A stretch of 24,771 nt of DNA from an uncultured Prevotellaceae bacterium (GCA_905210415.1 CAJLWM010000034.1:1-24771); one strand, 5' to 3'; positions 16,824 to 24,771 are shown, counted from the first letter of the stretch. A program made the numbers and translations. The notes: generated from the letters alone by a model not told the origin.

Positions 16824-17996
16824 TTATTCAGCCAATTGCATCAATTCCTCTGGCATCTCAGTGAGGCATTTCGCGCCGTCGGCAGTGATCACATAAGTGT
16901 TTTCGATGCCCACTGCACCCACTTCAGGAATCACAAACTTAGGCTCTACAGCAATCACATTGCCCTCTTCGAGCACATCCTTGCTGCGAGCCGACAGCAC
17001 TGGCAATTCGTTGATTTCGATGCCCACGCCATGACCAATAAAACCGGCCTTCTGTGCGTGACCCATGAAATAATCGCTCAAGCCAGCCTTTTCAGCCATC
17101 TCAATAGCCACATCATAGAGGCTATGAGCAGCCACATCTGGGCGTGCCATCTCAAATATCTTCTTACAAATATCCACCGAGCATTGGTGCGCCTTTTCAG
17201 CCAACTCGCTCACTGGGCCAATCTTGTAGCTACGGCTCATATCAGTCATATAGCCATTGAAATTGCCACAAGCGTCCACCATCAGCGTCATGCCATGGCG
17301 AATCATGCTGCCATTTGCGCCAATTGGCAACGACTTATCTACGCCAGCGCCACCCATTGCGAAATCATAAGGCGTTGGGTTGTCGGCATTATTGCCACAC
17401 AGAATGTTGCCCATAAACAACTCCATCGACTGGCCAGCGATTCTAAACAAGCCCAAGCAGCCATTCAAGCGCAAGCGGTGTTCCAATTCAATCTGAAATT
17501 CCACATCGGTCATTCCCTCAGAAAAGAAGTGCGGTATCTGACGATACGACTCAACATGGCTGATGCCACTACGGCGAATCAAATCAATCTCAAACTGCGA
17601 CTTCACGGCACGGACCTTATTCATCAACGATGTGCCATCCACTATTTCCACGCCATTAAAAGCGGCTTTGAGTCGTTGCACATCGGCATACGACATCGCA
17701 TATTCCACAGCCATCGTTTTTGGCTTCTCGCCAAGCATTGCCATTATTTGCTCTGGCTTGCGAATATAATGCACATTGTCGCCCTCAAGACCAATCGGAC
17801 GTCTCACGAAATACTTCACCTCGCCTTGCGCTGTGATATAGCAATATCCGGCAATCACTCGGCTCACTGTGTAATACAGGTTAGCATTCGAACTGACAAG
17901 AATAGCATCAATGCCATTTTCGGCAAGCGATGCTGCAATTCGTTCTACTCGGTAAGCAATTTCCTCTTCCCATCCTTTTTGAATTATTTCGCTCAT
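16824..17996 (-). CDS. M24-family metallopeptidase (Xaa-Pro peptidase-like)
   Basis: This is a probable cytoplasmic aminopeptidase or prolidase of 390 residues. A creatinase-type N-terminal domain (about 15-130) precedes a pita-bread catalytic domain. All five metal ligands can be placed: D241 (MVDACG), D252 (MTDMSRSY), H322 (IGHGVGIEINE), E351 (VEPKF) and E365 (IENTYVI). A proline-specific substrate is likely but not proven by these residues. The gene lies 17 nt after the HAD gene and 25 nt before cca. Confidence 0.88.
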   Translation of the reverse strand: MSEIIQKGWEEEIAYRVERIAASLAENGIDAILVSSNANLYYTVSRVIAGYCYITAQGEVKYFVRRPIGLEGDNVHYIRKPEQIMAMLGEKPKTMAVEYAMSYADVQRLKAAFNGVEIVDGTSLMNKVRAVKSQFEIDLIRRSGISHVESYRQIPHFFSEGMTDVEFQIELEHRLRLNGCLGLFRIAGQSMELFMGNILCGNNADNPTPYDFAMGGAGVDKSLPIGANGSMIRHGMTLMVDACGNFNGYMTDMSRSYKIGPVSELAEKAHQCSVDICKKIFEMARPDVAAHSLYDVAIEMAEKAGLSDYFMGHAQKAGFIGHGVGIEINELPVLSARSKDVLEEGNVIAVEPKFVIPEVGAVGIENTYVITADGAKCLTEMPEELMQLAE

Positions 17997-18013
17997 AATA
18001 ACAACAATTTATG

Positions 18014-18649
18014 TTATAAAAAATATTTTTCTAATTCACTAAAACTATCTATGCGCATATCATAGTCAGCGCAATCGTCAAATCCATAAGACGCATAAAC
18101 AAATGGTATGCCAGCCTTATGCGCCTGATTGCAATCGCTTTGCGTATCGCCCACATACACCGGATTCTTCAGTCCGTGACACTCACAAAGATATGCCAGA
18201 TTGTCGGCTTTGCTTTGCTCGCGCATGCCATACGACAAATAGTCGGTAAAATAGCGCTTTGTGCCAGTGAACTCCATGAAATTGGGCAACCCCTGCGCAC
18301 CGCAATTGCTCAAGAGAAACAATCGGTATTTCTTCGACAAATGTTCAAGCCCAGCCTTAACGCCAGGATATAGCACTCCGCCAATCTTAGGCAGTAATTC
18401 GCCTTCTATCTCATCCACACGGGCAATAAAAGTGTCAGCAGAGATTTTGAAACCATATTGCTTAGAAAGCATCTCCATGATATCGCCAATGTTCATGCCC
18501 ATACCTGTCTTCAGCACATCCTCGTTGACGGTAATGTCGAGTCCATATTCCTTAAACGCCACATTCCACACCTCGGCATACGATTTCATCGCATCCCATA
18601 GGGTGCCGTCCATATCGAAAATCAGCGAATCAACGTTTTCTATCTTCAT
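18014..18649 (-). CDS. HAD-family hydrolase (phosphoglycolate phosphatase-like)
   Basis: This is a phosphatase of 211 residues. Motif I is FDMDGTLWD (nucleophile D12, acid D14), a helical cap follows, then motif II LLSNCG and motif IV VGDTQSDCNQAHKAG near 167. The shape fits the Gph/PGMB subfamily, but the substrate cannot be assigned. It starts 3 nt after the gldH stop, so translation is probably coupled. Confidence 0.85.
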   Translation of the reverse strand: MKIENVDSLIFDMDGTLWDAMKSYAEVWNVAFKEYGLDITVNEDVLKTGMGMNIGDIMEMLSKQYGFKISADTFIARVDEIEGELLPKIGGVLYPGVKAGLEHLSKKYRLFLLSNCGAQGLPNFMEFTGTKRYFTDYLSYGMREQSKADNLAYLCECHGLKNPVYVGDTQSDCNQAHKAGIPFVYASYGFDDCADYDMRIDSFSELEKYFL

Positions 18650-18652
18650 TTA

Positions 18653-19177
18653 TCAATCTTCTTCATTCTTTGATGGAGTGATCAAAACACCCACATCGTT
18701 TATGTTTCGCACCGTGTCAATGTCGCTCATTGTTTGCCAAAGCACGATGCGATGGATAGAGTTGGCAGGCACATGCGTCAGCACCACTTGCTTAAACTGA
18801 TACAAAGCACCGAATCCCGAGCCCTTCCATGTGCCATACACGTCGGCAAGCTCCACATTGATGATACGTCGGGTGAGTTTGTAATTGTCGCCGATGAAAT
18901 CGGCAGTGATGCTCAGATTGCGATAGGCATACTCCTGATCGTGACGGATAGCCACCGCTATATCGTAATATCCAGCCGAATCGCCATATTGCGGAGTGAA
19001 ATACAGCGGGCTATTATGAGCCCAGCCCACAGTAGGCACATCAGTGAATTCACTATAAGAAGAATGCTTAGGTGAACACGCACCCAAGCATACTAAAATA
19101 GCGGCAGCACCTGCCAACAACAGATGCCTACCACTATAATTATTACTTTTCTTCTTTATTCTCTTGACGGTGGTCAT
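18653..19177 (-). CDS. gldH: Gliding motility lipoprotein GldH
   Basis: This is a cell-envelope lipoprotein of 174 residues. Basic residues and a hydrophobic stretch (18-31) lead to the lipobox LGAC with lipidated C34. The mature part matches GldH: YSEFTDVPTVGW, the β-rich middle, and the ending RIVLWQTMSDIDTVRNINDVGV. The start at 19177 is the only ATG that gives a proper lipoprotein signal. It lies inside the end of ricT, overlapping it by 35 nt. A longer in-frame extension to 19597 is the other reading frame of the ricT tail. GldH occurs in many non-gliding Bacteroidetes, so motility should not be inferred. Confidence 0.85.
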   Translation of the reverse strand: MTTVKRIKKKSNNYSGRHLLLAGAAAILVCLGACSPKHSSYSEFTDVPTVGWAHNSPLYFTPQYGDSAGYYDIAVAIRHDQEYAYRNLSITADFIGDNYKLTRRIINVELADVYGTWKGSGFGALYQFKQVVLTHVPANSIHRIVLWQTMSDIDTVRNINDVGVLITPSKNEED

Positions 19178-20618
19178 TGCCTTGCGCTTCCCTATTTTTG
19201 CCGTTTCCACCACGGTTATTGCCGTTGCGTCGGCGATTGTTGTTTCTGTTTTGCTCGCCACCACGACCCTGACGCTCGCCCTGATGCTGTAGTTGCTGTT
19301 CACGCATTTCCTCGCTCTGCGGCTCACGATTAGGCTTGCCACCACGATTATTATTGTCATTACCACGGCGGTTGCCACGGCGCTCGCGATTGCCTCCGCC
19401 ACCCTGCTGACGCTGTTCTTCGTCGCCGCGCTGCGCTCTGCCACCTTGGCGGTCACGTTCGCCACGATTGTTGTCACGACGCTTTTTCTTCTTTTTATCG
19501 AAGCGCGACACGCTGTCTTGACCGATAATATCGCCGTATGCACTGATTTCCTTTTCTCGCTGATTGTCGTCAGGCAAAAGTTTCTCAGGACGCACACCGT
19601 TTTTGTTCAGCGCAATCACCTCAAACACTCTTTCGGCAGTGAGCGTAACCAGATTGGCAGCAATCTGCTTATCGGTAGAATAAGTGATTTCTCGCTTGAA
19701 TATGTCGGTTTTGAAATGGAAATAAGTATTATCCTTTGTTTCCAATCTCACGTCGCGTGATGGCAGTTTTCTCGTAGCCTCAACATATCCGTCAACCTCA
19801 AAGTTGATGCAGCACTTCAGCTTTGCACATTGTCCTGCCAACTTTTGCGGATTCAACGATATGTCTTGGTATCTTGCGGCACTTGTTGCCACCGACACGA
19901 AGTTGGTCATCCAACTTGAGCAGCACAATGGTCTGCCGCACGGACCGATACCGCCAATGCGTCCCGCCTCTTGGCGAGCACCAATTTGCTTCATCTCAAT
20001 GCGAATCTTAAACACATCGGCAAGCACCTTGATGAGTTGTCGGAAGTCAACGCGCTCATCGGCAATATAGTAGAATATCGCCTTGTTGCCATCGCCTTGA
20101 TATTCCACATCGCCAATCTTCATATTGAGATGCAAATCTTCGGCAATTTTGCGTGAGCGAATCATAGTGTCGGTTTCTTTGGCCTTTGCTTCTTCAAAGC
20201 GCTCCAAGTCGCTCTGCTTAGCCTTGCGGAACACTCTTAGGATTTCGGTATCGGGGCGCAAGTTGGCACGCTTCATCTGCAGCTTCACCAACTGTCCCAT
20301 CAGCGACACGCGGCCTATATCGTGGCCGGGATTAGCCTCCACAGCCACCATATCGCCCACAGCGAGTGGCAGGTGCGTGCTATTGCGATAGAAACCCTTG
20401 CGGGTATTCTTAAAAGTCACCTCAACAATGTCGAAATCGTTGAACGAGCCTGGCACATCCTCAAGCCAGTTGTAGCTGTGCAACTTGCTGCGCACATCCA
20501 CAGGCTTGCATCCGCCCCCGCATATCTGGTGACATCCTTCGCAAGTGTCGCACTCCGGCTGTGCCTTCGGGCATTCACTACAACGCTTCTGAATATCTTT
20601 TTTTTGTTCGTTATCCAT
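19143..20618 (-). CDS. ricT: RicT/PSP1-domain protein with Cys-rich N-terminus and RGN-rich tail
   Basis: In Bacillus, RicT (YaaT) is a subunit of the Y-complex that steers RNase Y and carries Fe-S clusters. This 491-residue version has seven cysteines in its first 37 residues (13, 16, 23, 26, 29, 33 and 37). The PSP1 domain follows, including GFYRNSTHLPLAVGDMV near 75 and the Cys motifs GPCGRPLCC (about 226-234) and CAKLKCC (near 266). From about 373 to the end there is a basic, disordered tail rich in Arg, Gly, Asn and Gln. Bacillus RicT is about 275 residues, so both ends are extensions. The gene follows rny by 39 bp. Confidence 0.85.
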   Translation of the reverse strand: MDNEQKKDIQKRCSECPKAQPECDTCEGCHQICGGGCKPVDVRSKLHSYNWLEDVPGSFNDFDIVEVTFKNTRKGFYRNSTHLPLAVGDMVAVEANPGHDIGRVSLMGQLVKLQMKRANLRPDTEILRVFRKAKQSDLERFEEAKAKETDTMIRSRKIAEDLHLNMKIGDVEYQGDGNKAIFYYIADERVDFRQLIKVLADVFKIRIEMKQIGARQEAGRIGGIGPCGRPLCCSSWMTNFVSVATSAARYQDISLNPQKLAGQCAKLKCCINFEVDGYVEATRKLPSRDVRLETKDNTYFHFKTDIFKREITYSTDKQIAANLVTLTAERVFEVIALNKNGVRPEKLLPDDNQREKEISAYGDIIGQDSVSRFDKKKKKRRDNNRGERDRQGGRAQRGDEEQRQQGGGGNRERRGNRRGNDNNNRGGKPNREPQSEEMREQQLQHQGERQGRGGEQNRNNNRRRNGNNRGGNGKNREAQGNDHRQENKEEK

Positions 20619-20657
20619 TCTTTATTTCTCCAAAAAACAAAACATTGAGTGTGTGTT

Positions 20658-22199
20658 TTACTTGGCGAAACTTACAGCACGAGTCTCACGAATAACTGTG
20701 ATACGCACCTGACCTGGATAGGTCATTTCGTCTTGAATCTTTCGTGCAATTTCTCCAGAAAGCTTTTCTGTATCGGCATCCGAAATCTTGTCGGCACCAA
20801 CAATCACGCGCAATTCGCGACCTGCTTGGATAGCATAAGTCTTAATAACACCAGGATAACTCAATGCCAAGTTTTCAAGGTCGTTAAGACGCTTGATGTA
20901 GGCTTCTACCACCTCGCGGCGTGCACCTGGACGTGCACCAGAGATAGCGTCGCACACTTGCACGATTGGAGCCAACAAGCTGGTAGCCTCTTCCTCATCG
21001 TGGTGAGCTCCGATAGCATTGCAAATATCTGGTTTTTCCTTATACTTCTCAGCGAGTTTCATACCCAAGAGTGCGTGTGGCAATTCTGGCTCTTCATCAG
21101 GCACCTTGCCAATATCGTGCAACAGTCCGGCACGACGTGCTTTCTTAGGATTCAAGCCCAATTCTGCTGCCATGATAGCACAGAGGTTGGCTGTTTCACG
21201 AGAGTGTTGCAACAAGTTCTGACCGTAGCTTGAGCGGTATTTCATCTTACCTACCAAACGGATGAGTTCTGGATGCAATCCGTGGATACCAAGGTCGATT
21301 GTTGTACGCTTACCTGTTTCGATGATTTCCTCTTCAACTTGCTTGCGCACCTTAGCCACAACTTCCTCAATGCGTGCTGGGTGGATACGACCGTCGGCCA
21401 CCAATTGGTGCAAAGCAAGGCGTGCAATCTCGCGGCGAACAGGATCGAAGCCTGAAAGCACTATTGCTTCTGGAGTATCGTCAACGATGATTTCAATACC
21501 TGTTGCAGCTTCCAAAGCACGGATGTTACGACCTTCACGACCGATGATGCGGCCCTTGATTTCGTCGTTCTCGATATGGAACACTGTCACTGCATTTTCA
21601 ATAGCAGTCTCAGTGGCTGTGCGTTGGATTGTTTGCACCACGATGCGCTTAGCCTCCTTGTTGGCGGTGAGCTTAGCATCGTCCATAATGTCGTTGATAT
21701 ACGATTGAGCAGCAGTCTTAGCCTCATCCTTGAGCGATTCCACCAACTTTTCCTTGGCTTCTTCGGCAGAAAGGCCCGACACGTGTTCGAGGGTTTCTGT
21801 CACCTTTGCCTGCATCTTGCTCAACTCTTGTTTTTGAGCCTCAAGATAAGCTTGTTCCTTTTCGAGGTTTTGCTTCACGCTATCGTTTTCATTCTTACGC
21901 TTTTGCACCTCAGATTGCTGTTGATTGAGTTGCAATTCACGTTGTTTCAACTTTGCTTCTGAAGATTGCACCTTCGACAGACGTTGTGTTGCTATCTTTT
22001 CGGCTTCAGCCTTTATTGATACACCTTCCTCTTTGGCCTCAAGGATTTTGTTCTTTTTCAACACCTCAGCCTCAAGTTTAGCCTCCTCAATAATGCTGTT
22101 GGCTCGCGATTTTGCGATTGATTTGTTTATTGCCATCATGACGACTGCTCCCACGAGCACACCCACCAAGGCAACAAGCACATAAATTAGTATTCCCAT
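20658..22199 (-). CDS. rny: Ribonuclease Y
   Basis: This membrane-anchored endoribonuclease starts mRNA decay. The 513 residues begin with one membrane helix (about 4-23). A long charged coiled coil follows (about 30-200), then a KH domain (about 210-265, with [15 protein letters not shown]) and an HD domain with HDIGK near 361. The length and order match Bacillus RNase Y. The gene sits directly before ricT, whose product binds RNase Y in Bacillus. The 5' side is the non-coding interval behind zapA. I see no TAnnTTTG box just upstream, so rny may depend on read-through from the zapA transcript. Confidence 0.96.
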   Translation of the reverse strand: MGILIYVLVALVGVLVGAVVMMAINKSIAKSRANSIIEEAKLEAEVLKKNKILEAKEEGVSIKAEAEKIATQRLSKVQSSEAKLKQRELQLNQQQSEVQKRKNENDSVKQNLEKEQAYLEAQKQELSKMQAKVTETLEHVSGLSAEEAKEKLVESLKDEAKTAAQSYINDIMDDAKLTANKEAKRIVVQTIQRTATETAIENAVTVFHIENDEIKGRIIGREGRNIRALEAATGIEIIVDDTPEAIVLSGFDPVRREIARLALHQLVADGRIHPARIEEVVAKVRKQVEEEIIETGKRTTIDLGIHGLHPELIRLVGKMKYRSSYGQNLLQHSRETANLCAIMAAELGLNPKKARRAGLLHDIGKVPDEEPELPHALLGMKLAEKYKEKPDICNAIGAHHDEEEATSLLAPIVQVCDAISGARPGARREVVEAYIKRLNDLENLALSYPGVIKTYAIQAGRELRVIVGADKISDADTEKLSGEIARKIQDEMTYPGQVRITVIRETRAVSFAK

Positions 22200-22230
22200 T
22201 TTATGATATTATTATGTTTAATTTATTAAT

Positions 22231-22448
22231 AAAAAAGCACCTCCATCTGCCGCTCATAGTCGCTTGGCACACACGGGATGGCGTCTAAGCCCCCCCTTGC
22301 CGTTCCGACATTTTGCCGCAGTGTAAGTGCAGGTTAATTATCTCTTAAATATTTGTTTCGTGTCTATTGCAAGACCCTCTCAGCGTCTGGCTGCCCCGAG
22401 CACAATTGCGCGCTCCTCCTGGCATAGCCTATCCGATGCCATTTAGCA
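22231..22448 (-). ncRNA. Candidate structured RNA between zapA and rny (6S-like by context)
   Basis: The interval between the zapA stop and rny has no ORF and is more GC-rich than other gaps here. On the minus strand it shows GGCAT/ATGCC and GAGCGCG/TGTGCTC hairpins, GTCT/AGAC around TGCAAT, a run of seven G, and near the 3' end CCATC/GATGG with TGCC/GGCA. It ends in a run of six T at 22236-22231. The size of about 200 nt and position after zapA recall ssrS (6S RNA), which also follows zapA in E. coli. I could not fold it into the single long 6S hairpin. It may also be a rny leader. Confidence 0.42.
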
Positions 22449-22745
22449 TCACACTTTGATTACCATATCATCGAGCTTTTTCTCAAATTCGCTAAGCAAT
22501 GTCTCCACCTCGGCATTTTGCTTCCTTGCCTCGGCATACAACCTTGCAAACTGAAAAGCCACCCTTGCCATAACTTCCTCAGACGTGCATTTGTTTTCAA
22601 ACATCTGCATCCACTTAAACCACAACTCGTTCACCAGTCTTTCGGCGTACCTATAGGTTGCCTCGTTCTCTGGCTTTATCTGTAGTGGAATAGGCTCTAA
22701 TTCCGCTATCTTTATATAGATATTTTGTTTCTTCGCTTCAGGCAT
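22449..22745 (-). CDS. zapA: Cell division protein ZapA
   Basis: ZapA is a cytoplasmic protein that cross-links FtsZ filaments at the division ring. The 98 residues have a short β-hairpin head (NIYIKIAELEPIPLQI) followed by helices with YRYAERLVNELW and a long C-terminal coiled coil (about 55-95), as in the ZapA family. The stop of the preceding coiled-coil gene lies 1 nt before this ATG, so the two are translated together. Confidence 0.82.
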   Translation of the reverse strand: MPEAKKQNIYIKIAELEPIPLQIKPENEATYRYAERLVNELWFKWMQMFENKCTSEEVMARVAFQFARLYAEARKQNAEVETLLSEFEKKLDDMVIKV

Positions 22746-22746
22746 A

Positions 22747-23040
22747 TCAATCTGTCAACTGAGAGATACATTTATCAATATCCCGCACCATTTTTGAAAT
22801 TCTTGCTTTGTTTTGCTCAAGTTGCTCTGTGGTAAACGCCATAGTCCGTGCCATTCTCAAATACTCATTCTCTTGGCGCAGACGCTGTATTTCGCCCTGC
22901 AATCGCACATTGTCAGACTTCAATTCAGCATTCTCGCTGTCTACCGACTTCTTCTCTTCAACAAGCGCGCGATACCTCTCAAGCAGCACCTCGCTCTTAT
23001 TGGCAATTCGTTGAAGAATATTTTGCAAATCAGAAGCCAT
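22747..23040 (-). CDS. Small coiled-coil protein next to zapA
   Basis: The 97 residues are almost entirely α-helical, with heptad-spaced Leu/Val/Ile from about 15 to 70 (ENAELKSDNVRLQGEIQRLR) and a shorter helix to the end. There is no signal peptide or membrane segment. It lies 1 nt before zapA. E. coli ZapB is an 81-residue coiled coil that binds ZapA, and Caulobacter ZauP is a coiled coil encoded beside zapA. A ZapA partner is therefore a reasonable guess from context and shape, not from recognised homology. Confidence 0.7.
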   Translation of the reverse strand: MASDLQNILQRIANKSEVLLERYRALVEEKKSVDSENAELKSDNVRLQGEIQRLRQENEYLRMARTMAFTTEQLEQNKARISKMVRDIDKCISQLTD

Positions 23041-23058
23041 TTTGATCCCAAATTTTTA

Positions 23059-23066
23059 CAAATTTA
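23059..23066 (-). promoter_or_regulatory. -7 box for the coiled-coil/zapA unit
   Basis: The minus strand reads TAAATTTG, a full match to TAnnTTTG, 18 nt before the ATG of the coiled-coil gene. No -33 match at 19-21 bp is present. Confidence 0.4.
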
Positions 23067-23120
23067 GGAATAAAATCGCAATAACGCCCTATTTTTAGCG
23101 ATATAATATTTAGTTTTTTC

Positions 23121-23155
23121 AAAAAAAAAATTCTCAATCGCAGAGTGCAACTCCC
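23121..23155 (-). terminator. Weak terminator after rsgA
   Basis: On the minus strand a small hairpin (GAGT/ACTC, 23143-23153) is followed by about 10 T residues (23130-23121). The stem is short and the spacer is long, so this is tentative. Confidence 0.35.
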
Positions 23156-23181
23156 GACACCATAAATTATTGCGCGTGCAA

Positions 23182-24117
23182 TCAGAATGCTTTTCTATAC
23201 TTATCCTCAGCATTATCCTCCATAATGCTCAGATAACTTGCGTAGCGCGATTGGCTGATACGCTGTTCGTCCACGGCCTGCAGCACTGCGCAGCCAGGCT
23301 CATGAGTGTGAGTGCAATTGCCATATTTGCAGCCCTCCGAGGCCTTGAATATCTCAGGGAAATAGTGCGACACCTCTTCGCGCTGAAAATCTATCGTGCC
23401 AAAACCCTTCACTCCAGGAGTATCTATTATCTCGCCGCCTTCGGGCAAGAAAAACATCTCGGAGAACGTGGTGGTGTGCATGCCTGTGTGATGGCTATCG
23501 CTCACCTCGCCCACTCTCGCCGCCGCATCGGGGATAAGCAGATTCACCAGCGTGGATTTTCCAACGCCCGAATTACCCGAAAGCAGCGTGAGCTTGCCGT
23601 TCAGTTTCTCTCTCAATTCGGCGATGCCGTCCTCAGTCTTTGCCGAGACACACACCACATCATACCCAATCGACTTATAGAGATAAGCAAACGCATCGAG
23701 CAATTCCTTATCCTCCTCGTCTTCGAGCAAATCCACCTTGTTCACAACGAGCAACGCAGGCACATTATAAGCCATAGAGGTGGCAAGGAAACGGTCGATA
23801 AACGTAGTATTGGTGACAGGATTGGCAAGAGTAACCACCAAAGCCGCCATATCAATGTTGGCTGCCAAGATATGCGATTCCTTCGAAAGATTGGAAGCGC
23901 GACGAATGATATAGTTGCGACGAGGCAGGATGGCTGTGATATACGCCACCCCATCGGCATTCACAAGCACCGTCACTCTGTCGCCCACCGCCACAGGATT
24001 TGTGCTGCGTATGCCCTTGAGCCTGAAATTACCCTTAATCTTGCAGTTGTGGCAAGAGCCGTCGTCGGCAAGCACCACATACCAACTGCCTGTATTCTTT
24101 ATTACCAATCCATCCAT
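23182..24117 (-). CDS. rsgA: Ribosome small subunit-dependent GTPase A
   Basis: RsgA helps late 30S maturation. The 311 residues have an N-terminal OB fold (1-70) and a circularly permuted GTPase in the order G4 NKVD (126-129), G1 GNSGVGKST (181-189), G3 DTPG (232-235). A C-terminal zinc knuckle has C263, C268, H270 and C276. This permuted order is specific to the family. It is probably monocistronic, with its own upstream promoter boxes. Confidence 0.96.
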   Translation of the reverse strand: MDGLVIKNTGSWYVVLADDGSCHNCKIKGNFRLKGIRSTNPVAVGDRVTVLVNADGVAYITAILPRRNYIIRRASNLSKESHILAANIDMAALVVTLANPVTNTTFIDRFLATSMAYNVPALLVVNKVDLLEDEEDKELLDAFAYLYKSIGYDVVCVSAKTEDGIAELREKLNGKLTLLSGNSGVGKSTLVNLLIPDAAARVGEVSDSHHTGMHTTTFSEMFFLPEGGEIIDTPGVKGFGTIDFQREEVSHYFPEIFKASEGCKYGNCTHTHEPGCAVLQAVDEQRISQSRYASYLSIMEDNAEDKYRKAF

Positions 24118-24143
24118 ATAAGTCTCTGGAAAATTTCTGTCAG

Positions 24144-24186
24144 CAAAGTTACATCAAATATATCCAAATACGGCAACGCACGGCAA
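24144..24186 (-). promoter_or_regulatory. Promoter region of rsgA
   Basis: Two minus-strand TAnnTTTG boxes occur: TATATTTG at 24162-24155, with TTG 21 bp upstream (24186-24184), and TAACTTTG at 24151-24144, with a TTG 22 bp upstream (24176-24174). Either would give a leader of about 22-35 nt. The rest of the gap from 24187 to 24268 is AT-rich with nothing recognised. Confidence 0.42.
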
Positions 24187-24268
24187 TAATTATTCATTAG
24201 CGTCGCTCACTTGCGCGGTTATTTTTCGCCATAAAAATATGGTATTTTTTTTCACAATTGTCTGTAAA

Positions 24269-24300
24269 TTTGGCTATTTCATAATAATTAACTACCTTTG
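24269..24300 (+). promoter_or_regulatory. Near-consensus promoter of the winged-helix gene
   Basis: TTTG at 24269-24272 and TACCTTTG at 24293-24300 are 20 bp apart, the best match to the Bacteroidetes consensus in the window. Transcription would begin near 24305, with a leader of about 70 nt. That leader contains a small hairpin, TTTTCG/CGAAAA (24329-24343). Confidence 0.65.
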
Positions 24301-24374
24301 TCCCAAGTTTTAGGTTTAAAAAGAAATATTTTCGTAGCGAAAAATTATAGTAATTTAAAATTTAAGGTAAAAAA

Positions 24375-24584
24375 ATGAATTTAGAAGTAATCGGAACATG
24401 GGCTGGCGCCGTATGGACAGCCTTGAATTCTGCAGAGAACGCAACACTCACAATGAAGGCTCTTAAAAAAGTCACCAAATTGAAGGAAAAAGAAGTGTTC
24501 GCTGCTCTTGGTTGGCTTGGCCGTGAAGGCAAAGTTGCAATCGCTGAAACTGAAAAAGACGTTACAATCACGCTCGTTGGCTAA
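24375..24584 (+). CDS. Small winged-helix protein (DUF2582-like)
   Basis: This 69-residue protein resembles the DUF2582 winged helix-turn-helix family. It reads as three helices (IGTWAGAVWTALNS; TMKALKKVTKL; KEKEVFAALGWLGREG), then a two-stranded wing (KVAIAETEKDVTITLV). The strong promoter, a weak AAGG before the ATG and a clean terminator suggest an abundant single-gene transcript. DNA binding is inferred from the fold only. A palindromic repeat follows directly after the terminator. Confidence 0.82.
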   Translation: MNLEVIGTWAGAVWTALNSAENATLTMKALKKVTKLKEKEVFAALGWLGREGKVAIAETEKDVTITLVG

Positions 24585-24641
24585 TCCGACGTAATTCAAA
24601 ACGTTGAAAACAACAGAGCGAGACAAAACGCTCAAATAATT

Positions 24642-24684
24642 AAAGGTGTGCCGATCATCACGATTGACACACCTTTCTTCTTTT
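24642..24684 (+). terminator. Rho-independent terminator after the winged-helix gene
   Basis: AAAGGTGTG at 24642-24650 pairs perfectly with CACACCTTT at 24668-24676, followed by CTTCTTTT. Confidence 0.85.
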
Positions 24685-24771
24685 AAACCCAATTCGGGCA
24701 TTAGGGCTTGAATGGATTTCGGAATTTTAGAAGTGCAGATTTTATTTGCTTTTTAATGAGTAATAGCGAGC
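24682..24771. repeat. Palindromic repeat element, copy 2 (cut by window end)
   Basis: Bases 24691-24771 match 4531-4611 at 74 of 81 positions in the same orientation. The outer end, TTTAAACCCAATTCGGGCAT, also resembles the inverted right end of copy 1 (rc of 4696-4715). The window stops where the dyad centre of copy 1 lies, so the second arm is probably just outside. Confidence 0.75.

Noticed and set aside
16743..18065. Long plus-strand ORF (440 codons) opposite the M24 peptidase
   Set aside because: It spans three well-supported minus-strand genes and has a His/Ala/Ile-rich composition with no recognisable fold.
19178..19597. N-terminal extension of gldH (140 extra codons)
   Set aside because: It is the alternate frame of the ricT low-complexity tail and would place the lipoprotein signal in the middle of the protein.

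Overview
This window reads as a stretch of conserved core chromosome from a Bacteroidales bacterium. A Muribaculaceae-like gut lineage is my tentative guess. The evidence is a ketol-acid reductoisomerase of the form shared with fungi, a GldH lipoprotein, Rho with a very long Lys/Ala/Glu- and Gln-rich insert, an RNase Y next to a RicT/PSP1 protein, a DUF4886 SGNH protein, promoters of the TTTG-N19-21-TAnnTTTG type, and the near absence of Shine-Dalgarno sites. No prophage, integrase, transposase, CRISPR array, rRNA or tRNA gene was seen.

Left part (1-7209): the end of an ilv-type operon (acyl-ACP thioesterase, ilvC, terminator) is followed by peptide deformylase and an overlapping response regulator/histidine kinase pair. 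Convergent to these is a minus-strand operon, ybaK > aroC > TIGR01212 radical SAM protein. An imperfect palindromic repeat of about 190 bp lies where the two sets meet and supplies the last codons of the radical SAM gene. A second copy enters at the right edge of the window and is cut off at its centre.

Middle (7267-15367): a secreted thioredoxin-like protein; rho with its own promoter and about 170 nt of leader; a tilS > DUF4886 operon divergent from pheS; nth, which carries a frameshift just before its iron-sulfur cluster; and a GtrA membrane protein.

Right part (15368-24771): a long minus-strand array that in transcription order is rsgA, a short coiled-coil gene, zapA, a 250-bp non-coding stretch with structured-RNA features, rny, ricT, gldH, a HAD phosphatase, an M24 peptidase and cca. 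RNase Y and RicT are physical partners in Bacillus subtilis, and ZapA with a neighbouring coiled-coil protein recalls ZapA/ZapB and ZapA/ZauP. The array therefore looks like an RNA-decay module joined to a cell-division module. The window ends with a small monocistronic winged-helix gene that has a near-consensus promoter and a good terminator.

The items most worth checking are the nth frameshift, the palindromic repeat that alters a protein C-terminus, the non-coding zapA-rny interval, the ZapA-adjacent coiled coil, the Cys-rich RicT with its Arg/Gly/Asn-rich tail, and two genes whose -10-like box ends exactly 4 nt before the ATG, which suggests leaderless mRNAs.
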